From Liolophura sinensis (taxonomy: Eukaryota > Mollusca > Polyplacophora > Chitonida > Chitonidae), in contig NC_088301.1 in assembly GCF_032854445.1 (NCBI RefSeq), forward strand, positions 37,435,187 to 37,499,186: a DNA stretch of 64,000 bases, given 5' to 3'. Below are positions 33,001-48,000 of the stretch, one piece after another. The translations under genes and the position numbers were made by a program. Positions within the stretch are counted from its first letter, which is position 1; the number at the start of each line of letters is the position of its first letter. Under the pieces are notes generated by a model, which made no database searches, had not been told where the DNA came from, and saw nothing but the letters and a program-made list of their open reading frames with translations.

Positions 33001-36000
33001 CTTGATATATCCTAGACCTCCGATCTAATTCGTCCTGTGAAACGACAACATAAAATTTTCATAAGACCATTCCAATGTTTGTTGTACATAAATTCAAGAC
33101 GAGTTATTATGGTTTTTATCCATCTAGGCCTACTCAAATTTGGTTCAAAATTATTACTCATTTAGGCTTTAGTTTTTAGTCTAGATGCATACCTTAATTT
33201 CTCTGATGACAGAAGGTCTCCAGTGTAGGCGTGTGTGTAGGATACGAGAGGTGTTGAGTGTTAAGGCAATCAGTCCATCAGTGGTGCGCCCTTCTCTCGA
33301 AACATGGAATGCTTCAACCGAAAAGATCTTGTCGCCCTGGTATCCAGCCCTCAGATTTATGGTGTTACGTGGATCATCTGGTTGAACAGCAAAAGCGATT
33401 TTATACACAACACAGATGAATAACTCTAGGCTCTGGAGACGTCAGTTCATATGTTTAGTCTATAGCACAGAGAGTAAAATGATAGAGGCATTTTATGTAT
33501 GCTTTTTATACTGATTGGACTAAAATACTAGTTACCAGAGTGATTACATGATTGGAGAAATTATTCGTTACAATACATAAGGGTTGGGGGAACATTACAT
33601 TGACGGTGTAAAAGATAGCAGCATCACTACTCCAATTTGTTTCAAATTCTTACCTGAAAACTGTTTTGTGAAAATGTAACGGCAAATTTGTTCATTGTGA
33701 ATTTATAAACGTTTATTTAATAGTCAATAGTCTAACTTACTCAAATCACTACCCATTGTCAGAAGAATGTTGCCCTGCTCAGGGTCCACAGCAATGCTGG
33801 TATCAATGGATTTCTTCCTGTCATAGACGTTATGAAGGGACAAGTGGTATCCTGCATCCGTCCGCAATTTGCCTGTTATTTCGATGGATTTGACTGGTGA
33901 AACAATCTAAAACGACAAAAGCAATAGTTCTTTGTTAACGGAGTATCTGAAACTGTTAGCCGTTTGCTATTCTTTCTGAGGTCCGTTCTTGAAATCATGG
34001 TCCATAAATGGTGTACGGGTTCTAGAAATTTGCTTTAAAAAGAAGTGGCAAGGACACATGGATATTTATTGTAAAAAAAAAATTTGTACAGATTATAAAA
34101 AATGGACTTTTTAAGAGAGGTAGTCCTCTCTTTAGACCACCTGAGGGATGTCGTACCTCAAGGTTTGCACGTTTTCGCAGTCTGTCGATCTCTCCTCGAA
34201 GTCGGAGGTTTTCTCTCTGTCTTCTGGAAGTGAGGTATTCCACATCGGCGGCAGCAGACACACGGTCGTCGGTTTTACCAGCGTGAGAAATCACTCTGAT
34301 ATCCGTGTTTGTTGATGGGTGAAGTAAAGACAACGTCATGGTGTAGTTCGCATCGTTGCCATATCCTCGGGAACTATCCTCAATCTTAGACGAGATAGTC
34401 AGCTTCTTTCGGTTATCAATGAACACGTCTGACGTCCCATCAAACAACGTACGCCCAGAATTTGTCGTGGTTTCGGTTACAACTCGAATTTCCTTAATCA
34501 AATGATATTAAGTAAAACTAAATCAGATTTGAATTAACAAGCGAAAAGTTGTATACTATAAACCTTATATTATACACATTTAATGCACATTCACGTCACA
34601 TAGTCACCTTACAATATAAGACTGTAAATGTTTACAAGTTCACTTGCCAAACTTTTATCAGTTCATCAAAATAAAAGTTATCAATAAAAATATAACCTAC
34701 TTTTCCTACACTTGGCACTCCAAGTTTGAACTCTGTCCGTGCATTTCCTCTTGTCCCCTGTATAGCAGATGAGAATATCACTTTCTTTGATGCATCTCTG
34801 TCAGCGTCCCATGAAGCCACAATCTCATCACTTATTTTGTGCACATCATCTGAATGTGATCCTTCCAGGTGAAGACTGCGGTATGGCGTGGCAAGTTTTA
34901 TCGTGCCCTGATACATCTTAGTGTAGCCTTGGCTTCGGTCATTGAACTCGCTCTCTATGGATACTTTTTTGTTGTTAAGTGTGACTTCGCCAGATGACAA
35001 AAATCGATAGGGTGATTTCTCTATATTTCCACTGACGCTAACTGTGTGCTCTGGATGGATGATATTTAATTTGGCGTCTCTCTTAGCAGAATATGCGTCA
35101 CCTCCATCATTGTATTCACCGCTGACTTTAATGTTGCTCCTTGGGTCCCGACTGTCCCAGTCTGCGAAAAGCGAACCATCTGCGGCATCGGGCTTGACCT
35201 GTCCACTTGCATGGAACTTCATGGGGCGTGGGCTAGTAATATCAACGTCAACACTAACTTGTCCATTCACAACCCGGCTACCTTTTAATGACACGATCTT
35301 TCTGTTCTCATAGTCAATGCTTACTTCGGCATTTCTTCTCTTTCTCTGGGAATTATCTTCAAATCTGACACCAGCCTTCCTTAGTCGTTCGAACGGTGTA
35401 GAAATGCTAACTTCACCTACAACATTGGTGCCTTTCCATCTCGCAGTTCGCTCAAAGGTTCCGTCTAATTCTACTGTTCTTCGGGGTGCCCACATAACCT
35501 CTGCATGGGTAGTATACTTCTGCTCATCTTTGTTCTTTATCACCAGTTTTAAACTTTCAGCATGACGGATTGCACTAGTAAAGGTCAAAACAGCGTCCAA
35601 GTTCGTTGGACTCCTGTAAGCCACAGAAGCACGGGCTAATATTGGCTTGCCCAGTTGGGATGAGTCTACGGTTGCAGATGTCTGAAAATCTAGAGGTTCA
35701 CCATCAAAGTTTATGGCAAATGACTGTGTTTCATAACCTGAGTAAGGCGATGTGACTCGACCATTGACTGAGATGGGACCAGTTTTTACATTCACAGCTC
35801 CTTTTAGAGCGATGGTTTTCCTGTCACCGTAGGTTACACTAGCCTCAACATCACATTGCCGGATTTCTCCTTTAACACTAGCGGCTAAAGACTGACTCTC
35901 AAATCTTTCGAACGGGGTTTTCAGAGAGAGAGAGATGGATTTAGGGGAACGGGCAATGTCCAACTTGCTACTGATCTCGATCTTCTTGTTTCTGCCATAT

Positions 36001-39000
36001 TCTACTTCGGCATCACTCTCAAATTTGTCTAAGTCGCCATTGAAATTTGCATTCGCGGACATTTTTTCAAACCCTCGGAATGGTGTTTTAATGCTGGCAC
36101 GAGCACTCTTGCGTTGGCGTTGGAGGTTCAGTCCAGCTTCCACTTCGACCCTCTTATAGGGAGCATATTCAACACTTATTTCAGCTTTGTGTCTTGATGA
36201 GCCATCGTCATAGCTGCCTTCGGCGGACAGTTGTTCGTATCCCTGGAATGGTGTCCTCACGGTCCCGCTTATTTTCTTTTTGCTGCCCTCCAGGTCAATA
36301 TCAGAGACAACGTTTATCCTTGACCTACCGAGGCTTACCTGCGAATCAACCTTGAAGCGTTTCGAGTATCCGTTGAAGTTACCTACCAGAGAAACTTCTT
36401 CAAACTTGCGGAATGGTGTTCTAAGGTCTGCACTGATGCTCTTCGGGTTACCCTTCAGGTCCGCTGAACTACTAAACGATATGCGTTTATCATCCAAATA
36501 CTGGAGAGATGCGCTTGAAGTAAATTCAGTCAGGTCTCCTTCAATTCGTCCACTCACGGATGTTTCTCTGAAGTTTCTAAAAGGGGTCTTCACAGTAACA
36601 GAGATGTCCTTTACATTACCTTCTACATCTGATCTAACATTTGCTTCAATTTTACCGTCCCTGGCGTAGTCAATATTAGCGTTAGAGGAGAAGCGAGTCA
36701 GGTCGCCATCCACATTAGCGGAAACTGATAATCTTTCGTAATCATAAAATGGGGTGAGTATGGTTGCTTCCAGTACTTTGCGACGACTTTCCATGTCAAA
36801 TTTACCAGTGACAGAAATTCGGCTTCGTGTGGCGTATTGCACATGTGTATTCAGTTCGAACCTGGCAGGTTCACCTGTGAAGTTACCAGCGACTGCTATG
36901 GTTTCATAATCTCTGAAGGGTGTGTGAACGGTGACATCAAGTTTCTTGTTTCTGCTCAACAAGTCTAGGTTACCAGCTGCCTGAATCTCTTTTCCGTTAC
37001 CGATTTCTACGCTGAGTGATGTTCTTAGCCTCTGCATGTTACCGTCGAAGCGCAAGTTACTGGTAAGGTCTCTGTATCCAGATAGTGGCGTTTTAATGTT
37101 GATCTTAGAATCGACGTGATCTTTACTTGACGCCAAGGTAATGTCCGCCTCGTATTCTTCCCTGTTAAATAACAATTTTGCATTTGACTTGCTTCTCCTT
37201 AAATCTCCGTTGTGTTTCAAGCTAGCATCAATGTTCTTAACTGTTTCAAATGGGGTATTTAGCGAGAAAGAGGAATCGATCCCATGTAACACGTTAACGG
37301 AGAGAGCAGTATTCACGGCCCGGCCTTGGTAGTTTTCGTTGAAGTCAATCTTGAAATTTCTAATTTCTCCCCTGATGTTGAAAGCTGCTGAACCTGAATG
37401 TGGCCCTGAATATTCGCTCTGAAGATCAAAATCTGTGTCAGCATGCAGGCTATTCGATGCTGAAGAGAAGCCAAGATTGTATGTCAATCTGTTGGGTCGA
37501 CCGTAATAGCCTACCAAGTTGGACTTGAAGTTGACAATGTTTCCCTCGTGATTGAGCTTTAGTTCGAAGTCTTCAGAGTAAGGACTCTTTGCTACGGTTT
37601 CAAGTGCAACCACGGGTCCTTTAACCCCACGCCTAATACTAAAGATAATGTTGCCTTCAATTTTCTTGTATTTCTCGTATGTAACTTCGGCATGAGAGTT
37701 AAAGTCTCTTGCAGTCCCACTGTGTCTGACACTGAGTCTTACGTCGTCGTACTTCGGTGCTCGAAGATCTAAGGATGCTTCTAATTTATCATCATTCAGG
37801 TAATTGGCTGTGGCGCTGAAGACACTTCTCCTGGGGTATTCTACAGATACCACTGAACGACCCCTTCGCCTTGACCCCCGATGAAGGAAAGAGGTCTTGA
37901 TGTAATCAAAGGAAGATATTGGTGTAGTGACCGTAAGCTCAGTGGACAAGTCTCTCGTATCATCAAGACGGTATTCCGCATCTATATTTACAACCTGATT
38001 TGGTAGATATTCCACTTCGACGTGGGCTTTTCCTGGCTGGTATGTAAATCTCGCCTCGCTATAGCGGACACTACGGAAAGGGGTGTTCACTCTCGCATTG
38101 CCAGACATTTCTCTGCCATTTTCAAAATTAGCTATGGCCTCCAGAACTCCGAGTTGAGGCTGTAATTCAACAATTGCTTTGCTGCTGATGGCCCGAGATA
38201 GGTCACCGGTGTGCTCTGCCGAAAGTTTAAGCTTATGGAACTGGTAGAATGGCGCTTTTATGATTAATTCAGCCAGCTTTCTAGACTCGGTTGACAACTT
38301 AGATTCCACGGTTATTTCATGCCTCGGGGCATACTCCAGAGCAGCAGTCGAAACCCATACACCATCGTCTTTGCGATGACGTGCGTTGGCAACAATTCTT
38401 TCAAATCCTCTGAATGGGGAAGTAACTTTAACAATGCCATCAATGTATCTCCATTCATGTTTCGTCAGCTCTCCACTCACGGCAACCTTGTCACTGGGAG
38501 ACCATTCCACCTCGAACTCAGCCGTATGTGGACTCTCGCTAAGCTTAGTGGCCAGTTTGGCACTCACGGCGTCTATGCCAGGGCATGTGAACATGGCGGT
38601 AGATTCGATATTGTAATCCCCATCGATTGTGTAAGACACAGCATATTCCGTTCGTTTGTAAGTGTTTCGTACCAAGGTTGCAGAGGATTGAAGTTCTCCG
38701 TCCTTATGATCATGATTTACTGTAAGAACCAGCTCGCTGAGGGATGGCAATGGGCTTTCTATGTTGACAGTTCCGCTTATAAGGCGCTGTTGATAGTTGT
38801 GTTCATGATTACCGTCAATCTTTAACGACAGCTTTTTATTGTCCCAAGAGCAGGAGAGGGTCGACCGGATGGAATTTTCTCTGCACCTGTGATTCCAGAA
38901 AACAATAACTTTGTCGAAGCGTCGGATTGGTGTGGTGATGGTGAGCTTACCTTGATTGCTCAAATGGTAAGAGTATCCTTCGTGGGTCATATCAAAGTCA

Positions 39001-42000
39001 ACGCTATAACGGCCATGTCGACCAACGTCAGCCGTCAAGGAAGAGTCGAACTTTCTTCCGTCATCACTATGGCTGGCGCTAACAATGACATTTTCGAAGT
39101 CCTGAATTGAACTCTTGATAATCAGTTGACCGGAGGCATCTCTGCGATAATCAGATCCTCTGTTGCTGGCAGTTAGGCTGATGTCCACCTTGTGACGTCC
39201 AGCTTCCGCTTTTACAGATGTTGCCAGTTCATCCTCCACCCTGTGATTAACTTCAGCGAGAATTTTCCTGCACGAACGGAATGGAGTTGTGACGGATAGA
39301 GAGGTTTCCAGTTTCCTGAGACTAATTGGACGCTTGATGGTTAGCGTACCCTCGATTTTGTCAGTGCGAGACCAAGCCACATCTGCCACTGTTTCAAACT
39401 GCAGACTATCAATAGAATGCTCGGCGTTGACTTCGAGAAACCTGGCAAACCTGCAAGGGCTAGTCAAGCGCAGAGATCCACCCAACTTACGACTAGACCA
39501 TCCCTTCGCATCACTGAATGTTGTATCCAGCTCAATTACTTTTCCTCGGGCATACGTAACATCCAAATGGGAGATGTGTTTGTCGCTGCTTTGGTGTCTG
39601 AGGCTGGCTGCCATTTTTCTGCCATTGAGTTCAGCGTTGACTGATCCTCGAATATTCTTTATTCCATTTACATTTAACTCGGCGTTTGCCTTAAATCGCC
39701 TGCTGTTATCTCTCTCAGCATCCCATTTAACATCAACATTTCCGGTATATCTGTCTCTCCAATTAACTCCGGCATCTGCTATAACGTGACGTCCGGGGTA
39801 CACGAGATCGACCTGTGCTTCATATGATTTGTAGCTCTTCTTATTGGCCAAAGCCGCTTCGTATTTATCCTTGCCCAATGTAAGTGATGAAGAGATTTTC
39901 ATGTCCCTGGGCTCACGATTTAAAGATCCAGAAAGAACAATTTGATCCTTTCTAGCTATATGGATAGCTGATGTTATTTCGTGAGACAGACTAGATGGTT
40001 GGCGATAGATTGTTTCAATCTTAGCCTTTCCTCCTTTCCCCCAGATAAGATCACTTGAGATGTTGTACTGTTTATCATTGATTTTAACTATTTCAGTTGT
40101 TGCCCTCAGACGTCTTCCAGGATAACTAAGACCTATTTCCCCCGATTTTGTGTTTTTCTTTTCCATATCATCACTCAACTTCAAGTTAGCGTTGATCTCT
40201 TTGTCGGCATTGTATCTAATGACGATGTTGGAATCCAAGTCTTCATCAGTGAATAAGTGGGTAGCTTTTAGTTGGCAATCGAGGTCCTACAAGAAAACAC
40301 AAAACGTTTGGAGGATCTTTCGTTTTCCTTCAATTGTTTTTTAATCTATGAAAAACCACAAAGAAATAATTTTATATTATATTGTCATAACATGTTAATG
40401 AAATATATTGAAATCAGTCCTGCAGCTGCCTAATTGTGTTTCTTTGTATAAAAATATTTTCCCTACAAACACAAATCATATCTTATTGAATGGAAGGTTT
40501 TTGACGGGAGTTTATGTAGCTTACAAACTTACCATAGCCGGATATTTCAGGTTGACTTTCAGGTTGCTGTTCCTCTTGCCAGCCTTCAGACGATTGGAAC
40601 CAGACTGGGATAGAGTGATCTTCTTGTCCTCGTTCTTCGGATTGTCACCATACTGCAACTGGAAGCTGGTGTCCATGTTCGTGGAACTTAATTCCAAGTT
40701 GGCTGAGGATTGGAAGTTGTAATCCCGGTTCTTCTTGAAATTTGAGTTCCTATCAACGAAAAAAGACAAAATTTTGTTCACTACTTGAGTAATGTGAAAA
40801 GAATTAATATAGTTTTGGTCTGTTATCAAATTTACACCTTAAAAATCCTATTCTTAAAAATTCTTATCCTTTGCATGGGAAAGAAACCAGCGACTTATAG
40901 ATACAGAAGAGAGGGAGCCAGCGACATCCATGTCTAGAAGAAAAGATACCAGCGACTTACAAGCAACTGTATGGGTGGCAATAAAGTAGGAGCGTACAAA
41001 CTTTGTGAACACAAAGGAAACCAGCGACTTACAAGACAATGTCGTATTTGGACAAGGACTTGGTGCTTAGGTTTCTGATCTTGGAAGAAACAGCCACCCG
41101 ATCTCTGATCTTTTTTGGCAGTTGGTAATTGATCGTGGCCTTAGATGTTAAGATAGATTTCTTCCCACTCTTCTTGTCCACGAATCCGTTGGCATCCAGG
41201 GTGATCACTGGCGTCTCTATGTCAAGTTTTACAATATGTTTATTAGATCCTCTCCTCTGTGAAGTGCCTAGTGATCCTGGAATACAGAAAACGATACACG
41301 AGCGGTCAGTGTAACATTTCTTATTTGTGTATAATCTTAACCAGGTTACACAATCCACGATCTTTAGTTATTTTAGTACCTAATTTATCCGTTCATTATT
41401 TAGGTTAATGAAGTATTTAATTCCATAGTTGCTCATATAATGTCATATAAGAATGTGTTTTGAAAAATGAAAGTTATTTAACAACTGACAAACCTTCTAA
41501 TTTAATGGGATTCTTAACCACTTTGTCAATGAAGAGCCGGGCTTCAGTCTTCTTTGGATTTTTTTCAAATGATGCCTCAGCCGAAATGAGCTCGCCTCTG
41601 GGGCACCGCATGTTGAGTGTGGCATTATAACCTAAAGCCTTCTCTTCGGACTTGATTAGGACTTTACTAACGGCAGTGTAGATATCCTTTCCATAGCTGA
41701 AGCTACCAGTACAGCTCTTCGTCTTGTCGTTGTTGACAATTGTGGCTGAAAATAGGTTACAATTCATTATATGTAGCTCTTTTTGTCATTATTTCCTTTA
41801 AAAAGAATATCAGTTTCCAATGAGCGTAGTTTACAACCGATAACGTCATCAAATGCGTTCCGCCAAATAACTGAGACCAAAATCAAACCTTTAAAAGCTT
41901 TGGGTTTTCTTAAATATGTTCCGTTTATCGATAACACTTACACCTCAGATTGATCGGGTTGGTGAAAACGTTCTGCATAGAAATGTCAACCTCCAATGCC

Positions 42001-45000
42001 TCATCTCTGATTTTCTCAAGGGCCCCTCCTATGGTGATGGTCTTCATTGATGGGGCTGAAATCTCCAACAAGGGAATATATTTGACCCTTTTATCCGACT
42101 GATCAATCTTGACTTCTCCATTGATGTTGTACTCATGTTGACTGCCAATCTCAAGTCTCAGCGTCGCTCTCTTTAAGTTGTCATCGTTCACAACTGAACC
42201 TACGAAAATAAAAAGATTGTTCCATTATTAATAGTACAATAAATGTTCGACATATATATCCTAATGGTAACACTCTCGGCTATAAGGCATAGCGATATCC
42301 TCAATTCACTTTATTTCTACGTTCAGTCAATTCTTTAACATTTCACCTTAAATCCTTAAGCACATTGTTACATGTACCTTTCACTGAGGCTTTCTTCCAG
42401 GGTGTGAGCAAACTCATTTGGAGATCTTTGTCCTTTAGGTCCAGTTCAAAATCAGTCACGAACTTACGGTTCTCTCGTGAGCCAGGGGTATCGAAGGAAA
42501 CTCGAGCACTTTTACGGTTGGGATCCTATGAAATGAGCATCATGCAGCATGTAGTTTATTACAATACTGTTATCGTTCCTTGGAATATAGCATCGACGAA
42601 GAAATGTAATATTTTTTAGGTATTAATATTTCATGAAAGTGAATTACTTATTTATATATTTGATAGTCTCTTCACGTCGATGTCCAGAACTTGTCACTTT
42701 CAAGTGGAAAGAAACGCAGCTAAGGCCACTAAGGAGCACGTGATCTTATTGATCTTTACTCGGACAGTCTATACCCATCATTCAGCCTGTGCATCTATTG
42801 TGCTTAGGTACAGTAAACATAACTGTACCATACAAGACTGCAGCATAGAAAATAAAACTAGAGCAGCGACGACAGTGTGAGAATTGGCCTTTGTTCTCGG
42901 TAATCAGTAAAATCCGGCACCTTGTCATTTTACCTCAGTTAATGTTTTATTCTAACTGTTCGTCAATGCTATAAAGTAGTAACTTGTTAGGTAAACAATG
43001 CAGTCATGTTCACTGCAATTTATTATGCGTCACTTGTCTAAGTTGTCTAGAAATACTCAGCATGTTGTATAATGCTTGTTGTCATCGCATACGTGAAATA
43101 TTTAAGTACTGCGTTTAACAACCATCAAATACATGAAAATGATGTGCTGTCATATTTAATAAACAATCCGAGGAACCAGGCCTCGGGATACTTAGTCCAT
43201 ACCCACTAATCCAAAACCACGAAACTTACTATTCGAATTTTTATGGATGAAAATATACATACACCGCTGTATTTGGCACTAAAGATGTATCCGCTGTGGG
43301 TGTCCCGTTTGTGCAGGTCAATTCCTAAGCTTAAAGGTCCAGTCAGAGGGAAGTATGGTGCATTGTCTTTTATGGAGGCATTACTGAAGCTCAGACTTCC
43401 GCAAATCTCCATTCCAGTCAGTTTAGCCAGTCGGTCGCCAGTGCACACCTTCTTCTCCTTCCTGTTCTCATGGATCATCTTCTGTTCACGCTCAGCCTCA
43501 CGATGAAGGACGAAAAATTTGGTGCTGAAAATCAACAATGGCACATTGTATTTTCACTGATTTTTCTTAATATGCACTAAAAGGTACGGCCTCTTTTTAC
43601 CTGTAGAAGAAACCTTTTTAAATCGAAAAATATATTTTTTATTTCTTGTCTAAATTGAAGGTGATATTCAACACCATAACTGCTATTTTCTACTTGCATG
43701 TTTTGTAGCTTATATTTTCAATGTATGTTGTATCACTTATGATCCTGTATGAATTTCATTAACACATGTTAGGCAAAATCGGGATCAGGTAGCTCCATTT
43801 AACAAAAGTATCAATTAGAAATAACAAAGTTTTACTTCAAATTAATGATCTCCATCTTTTCTCTTGGACTGTCAAATTCCACATTCAAAACTTGGCCGTT
43901 CTTGACTTCCAATTTGCCATTGGCAGCCGTGCTGGAGTGAAGTGTTGTCACCATTTTCAAACCAGAGCGAACAAGGTATGCATCTACAACCATGGTACTG
44001 GCTATTTCAACGGCACCACTGAAAGCAAAAGATTCTCAAATTATTAGTACAGAATTTCCCAAAAAAAAAAACTAAATGTAGATAATCAACATTCTGCACA
44101 ATTCTCTAAATGCAGCCAGTTGGAAGGTATTTATATACTTATTTGGTTAGTGATTATGGCTGGATTCAACAATTTTTTACTTACACGACGCATTAAACAG
44201 TAAACATTTACCTGACAAACCTCTTGGCTGAATATCGCAGCTCGCAAACAGTTCGCCTCCTCTTAACCAGTTGGAAGGTGCAGGTGCATAGATGGTAGGA
44301 TAGAATAATCTTACAGTGATTGATACTGATACTTTGCAATTTTCTGTGATGTGATCTACAAGCTCTCTTTTCTGCTTTTTTACGTGGACGTGAGTATAAT
44401 CGCTTGAAAGACTCACCTTGGCTGGACAACCCCTTCTATGTGCATGTTGGAGGGCCGTGATGTGGCCTTCCTTACGTCCATTTTCCCTGCAACTTTCAGA
44501 TCGACACTGGCTGTGCCGTTCACCGTAAGCTTCAGTGGAATTCCTACAGATGTTGGAATGGCAATGGTACTGTCCATAAACATGACGTTTTGTGTAAACT
44601 GGTAGGAATTCTGTCTGGCAAGTTTCAGAAGTATGTCCATTAGATTTGGAGACCGTTTCCTGGCTCTACCCCGACCACCCATGCTGAGGTACTGTAGTTC
44701 ATTACCAAACATCCTAAAGTATATTGACCCAGCAACCTCGTCGCTCGTTATCCCATACTGTTGAATTAAAAAAATGTATTTAATATAAGCATAAATAAGT
44801 ACAAAATTGAATTCAGGCGCCGAAATAACAATAGTAAATGGTCTGAGAAGAACAGAAACCGTCTGGTACTATAATTAACAATTCATATAAATATATATTA
44901 TTTAACATATTGTGTAGCTACAAATACTTACTCTTTGCTTAATGCTTTCCAATTTCTCCCTTCGGACGACCTGTCGCTTAGAGCGTTTCCATGTACCTTT

Positions 45001-48000
45001 GGCTACAGGGTTTTGTAAGATACCTTCCGGTCCGAAGAGGTTCTCAAGATAATATTCCAGACCCTCCACTCTTCCTCCGATTTCAATAAGATTGATGGCA
45101 TGCCCGAACAGGTCTACTGTGAGATTGACCATAGCTGATCGAGGGAGGAAAGACTTCGAAGACCAAATTATATTGCTCTCAGCCTTTGCGCCGGTGTTGA
45201 TTTTCTCAAAGAATAGAGAGCCCTCGTAGTTTCTGGAGAACTTTCTCTTGTCCATATCGAACTCTTTTGCCAGCTGCTCGTCCTCTAGAATGGCTCTGAT
45301 GCCTTGCTTGTGTGGATCCGAGGTCTCCATTAGATTGGTCAAATGACTCCAGACGAAGGAACCGACCTGGTTGACTTCCTCTGACTCCAGGGTCTCTTTC
45401 ACTTGGTCAAGGACCCAGTTAGTTGGACACTCAATCACGGACAAGTATGCGGCAATCCTTAACTCAGAATCCTCGTTCTTGTTGCGAAACAGGGCCATCA
45501 TGTTGTTTCTCTGCAAAATTGAAGCAGAAACCCTCTGAATTTTGAATTTTTTTGAATTAAAATATTAAGTAGGCTTAGTTACCAAATATACATGACAGGA
45601 ACTAAAAGCTATTCATTCAATCAGAATACCGAAGTGTGAAAGTGTTTTGCCTACACATTACACTTACGTCAGCTTTGCAGGACATATGCCGGAAGGCATT
45701 CACTGCAGACAACCTGATATCCATCGGCAAGTCTTCTTTGGCGAAACAACGATTCAGAGTCGGGATGGCCTTTTCCGCGTGCCCAGTGTTACCAATGGCA
45801 CGGAGTGACAGCAAGATCTGTAAAAAGGTATTAAGGGTATTATTCAATGTAATATTGTCTGAAATATTTTTTCCAAAAAAGAAAACGGATTTATTTTCAA
45901 TTTAATTTCATTTTCACTGAGAAATAAAGCGCTGTACAGGTTACATTGTATAACGCTTGTCCGACATGTACTTTCCACGTAATGTGAAAGGAGTGATACC
46001 AAAGTCTCATAAACCTGAAGGTTAACAAAAGCCTCAGTATGACCAGTAAGGAGGCTCGTCGTGTTTACACACCTCTGCGTCATTTCCCCGGATATCACAG
46101 GAATCGCCAAGATTTTCTGCCAAGATGGAAACAATGTCATCCACTTCGATGTCATTGTCGCATGGTTTCATTCGGCAGTAGTTGTTGACAAGGGCGGACA
46201 CTGATAGCACGACGTGTCCTGTGGGTCTTTTTCGCAGAAGTGGCTGATGAAGAAAAACGAAAAGCATTTTTTAGCAACTTTATTAAGTAGGATTAAACGC
46301 CGTTCATGTTCTAGATAAATATTTTATGTATCTTGTCATTAACAAAATGTTATTCCGTGAAAGTTACCAGTTCCCATTTGTCGCGTGTGGTATAAGCATT
46401 GTCTGCTAAAACCAGTTTGAATGCATCTCAAATGGTCCGTGTATCCGTTCCTCGTTTTAGATATTTCTGCTTTCTTGTACATTTCTTAGAGAAAGATATC
46501 TGTCCACATACCTTAACTTCCCTGATCATCTCTCTGCTGGGAGTGGCAATAAATGCTAAAGATGTCACCCAGATCTCAGATTCAATATCATCAACAACGC
46601 CTTCTGACACCAAATCTTTAATCATTTTCACAGACGCTGTGGTACCGACCATTGGGATGGCATCCATGAAGAATTTTCTGAAAGGTACAAAAAACGATTA
46701 TCAGACAACACAAATATTACGCAGCACGAAATTAGGAAACCCCGATCATTTGCGAAGTTAATAATGCATTTCAAATATCTAGTTGACAGCACTTCTTTAC
46801 AAATAATTTGTGTCACTGAGTGTATCGACAACCTTGAAAATTCCATAGAATATTCAGGTGAACGTCAATGCTATGATGTTTGACTTGTTACGTTTTGCCT
46901 ACGGCGTACTTAGACATGCTGATGTGATAGTTCCTTTATACAAGACTTGACAGCAAAAGGAAAATTGGTCAATATTGAATTTTTTAAACTATAAATTCAC
47001 CTTGTTCTTTCTTCATTTCCTCTGCAGAATGTCCTCTCTTTTACTTCATTGTATAGTTCACGGAGTGAATCGCTATCCAAATCTTTCATGAAGTGGACGA
47101 GGTCAGCAAACAGCTGAGGTGTTTCCGGTCGAATGTCTTCACGCGTCAAGCTACACAGCTTCTGTAACCTCTCTTTAGCTGATCTTCTGATGTGTAAATT
47201 GTCAGAGCCATCTGTTGTATGCTCAAAGTGTAAATCACTTCTTCGCCCGACGAAGTCTGAAAAGATAAAATAACTCATGAAAAATTCATTAATAAAAATG
47301 ATGAAAAATTTAATACTATTTTGCATAATCATGTAAGAATTCAGTTCACGTTTGTTTGTTTCTTTATCGTTAATAATCATATAATGCCCCCCTTACCTGG
47401 TCTAGATTTTACGCCTGACTTTTCTGAACTGAACTTCAGTTCCTGTGTGGTTTCCGTTACAGCACCATTGCTGCCCTTGGAAAATGGCCTGAATACGTGG
47501 GACTCTTTGCAGGTAGCCCTGATGAGCCGACCTCCATCAATTTTCTGTTCACAGTCGTGTTTGCTTTTCATCAATGGCAGTGATTGTATTTCCTATAAAA
47601 TAAAGAAAAACACATACATATTATCACTGCATTCATTAAACTACACTAACACCACTGCTGTTTTATACTTCATAATTTTTAATGTTGGTAGGTCTATGGT
47701 TTCCTTGTGGTTTGGGTTTCTTCTGCATAAAATAAAGCATAAGGTATTGGTTGTGATACTGAAGCAAAAGGTACGGAAAATTAAACATTCGTTGGGGGGT
47801 GGGTACCAGACAAAGTCTCAAGCTTAACTGCTGATTTGAAACTTTCGCTACGTGAATTAAACTGTCTTTAGTTGATACGGTCATTTGATTGATCGACTGA
47901 CAGAAGTTCTGCTTAGAAATTTTTCACTAATAAGACGGCTGACAGGTTTACGGGCGGGTGGAACCTGAGTGGGGCGGGAATAACGCGTCGTAACATCATT

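Noticed and set aside
35044-40722. Many plus-strand ORFs of 60-168 codons opposite the giant exon
   Set aside because: They are antisense shadows of the long minus-strand coding exon, with no domain resemblance.
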